Source of the DNA: Thermosipho sp. (in: thermotogales)
GTDB lineage: Bacteria > Thermotogota > Thermotogae > Thermotogales > Fervidobacteriaceae
Assembly: GCA_017656345.1 (NCBI GenBank)
Contig: JACDNZ010000017.1
Coordinates: forward strand, 1-41,543
Reading direction: 5' to 3'
Length of the DNA stretch: 41,543 nt
Shown here: positions 41,450-41,543 of the stretch, one piece after another
Numbering within the stretch: the stretch's first letter is position 1
How the letters are laid out: the number at the start of each line of letters is the position of its first letter
Made by a program: the position numbers and the translations under genes
Notes under the pieces: model-generated
Told to the model about the DNA's origin: nothing
Databases searched by the model: none
Seen by the model: only the letters and a program-made list of their open reading frames with translations

Positions 41450-41457
41450 AAAAATAA

Positions 41458-41486
41458 AAAGAGGAGCTTTAAGCTCCTCTTTCTTT
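41458..41486. terminator. Strong bidirectional intrinsic terminator
   Basis: AGAGGAGCTT (41460-41469) pairs with AAGCTCCTCT (41471-41480), extended by three A-T pairs, and is followed by TTTCTTTT on the plus strand. On the minus strand it is followed by a long T/A run. It ends the final operon and also the tRNA transcript from the other strand. Confidence 0.88.
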
Positions 41487-41489
41487 TAT

Positions 41490-41543
41490 TGGCGGGGACG
41501 ACGGGATTTGAACCCGCGGCCACCGGTGTGACAGACCGGCGTG
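41490..41543 (-). tRNA. tRNA-Asp (anticodon GTC), 3' part
   Basis: On the minus strand the sequence reads through the anticodon stem CCGGT, loop CTGTCAC and ACCGG, then a variable region, T stem-loop GCGGG TTCAAAT CCCGT, the acceptor strand, discriminator G and an encoded CCA at 41492-41490. The loop gives anticodon GTC, and a G discriminator fits aspartate. The 5' half (acceptor, D arm) lies beyond the window edge. Confidence 0.92.

Overview
The window is ordinary bacterial chromosome, very AT-rich, with tightly packed and often overlapping genes. It most likely comes from a Thermosipho species (order Thermotogales). The DNA polymerase I is 893 residues long and reads like the Thermosipho/Thermotoga family from memory. 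The 60-residue ferredoxin has the T. maritima cysteine pattern (Cys10, 13, 16, 20, 43, 51). The dnaA-ferredoxin pairing also matches what I recall of Thermotoga. These species statements rest on recalled sequences, not on a search.

Layout. Positions 1-170 are the right end of an IS3-family insertion sequence. Positions 208-7069 (minus strand) form a BMP-type nucleoside ABC importer operon: an unknown 604-residue membrane protein, the binding protein, the ATPase, two permeases and a small TM1266-like regulator. A plus-strand 1-pyrroline-5-carboxylate dehydrogenase (7273-8847) ends at a terminator shared with the minus-strand ferredoxin and dnaA genes (8897-10455). From 10729 to 41449 every protein gene lies on the plus strand. 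The strand flip falls in the AT-rich dnaA upstream region (10456-10728), which is the best candidate for the replication origin.

Right of dnaA, 10729-18083 holds peptide and amino-acid fermentation genes (M55 D-aminopeptidase, phosphate butyryltransferase, carbamate kinase), a degenerate sigma54-activator-like protein, ispD, a flippase-like membrane protein and a phosphate uptake pair (DUF47 plus PiT). mutS2 follows. Positions 20506-38529 form a nearly gapless run of 20 genes: polA, xseA/xseB, sir2, rnhB, thyX, folD, yajC-secD-secF, a membrane pyrophosphatase, a divergent phosphofructokinase-like gene, a SAM hydrolase-like gene, an ECF-type ATPase and holB. The last operon (38622-41449) has a sodium-pump decarboxylase beta subunit, a ferredoxin plus alpha subunit of a 2-oxoacid:ferredoxin oxidoreductase, and a cysteine-rich protein. 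It ends at a strong terminator facing a partial minus-strand tRNA-Asp.

The genes describe an anaerobic fermenter that uses peptides and nucleosides, reduced ferredoxin, and probably sodium and pyrophosphate energetics. I see no CRISPR array, prophage or defence island. The most interesting items are: an apparent AUU start codon on an orphan ECF ATPase; a phosphofructokinase homologue that has lost its ATP/Mg motif and sits 1 bp from a membrane pyrophosphatase; a sigma54-activator relic; tandem hairpins inside the nucleoside-importer operon; a terminator-like hairpin inside a coding start; and the unknown 604-residue membrane protein.
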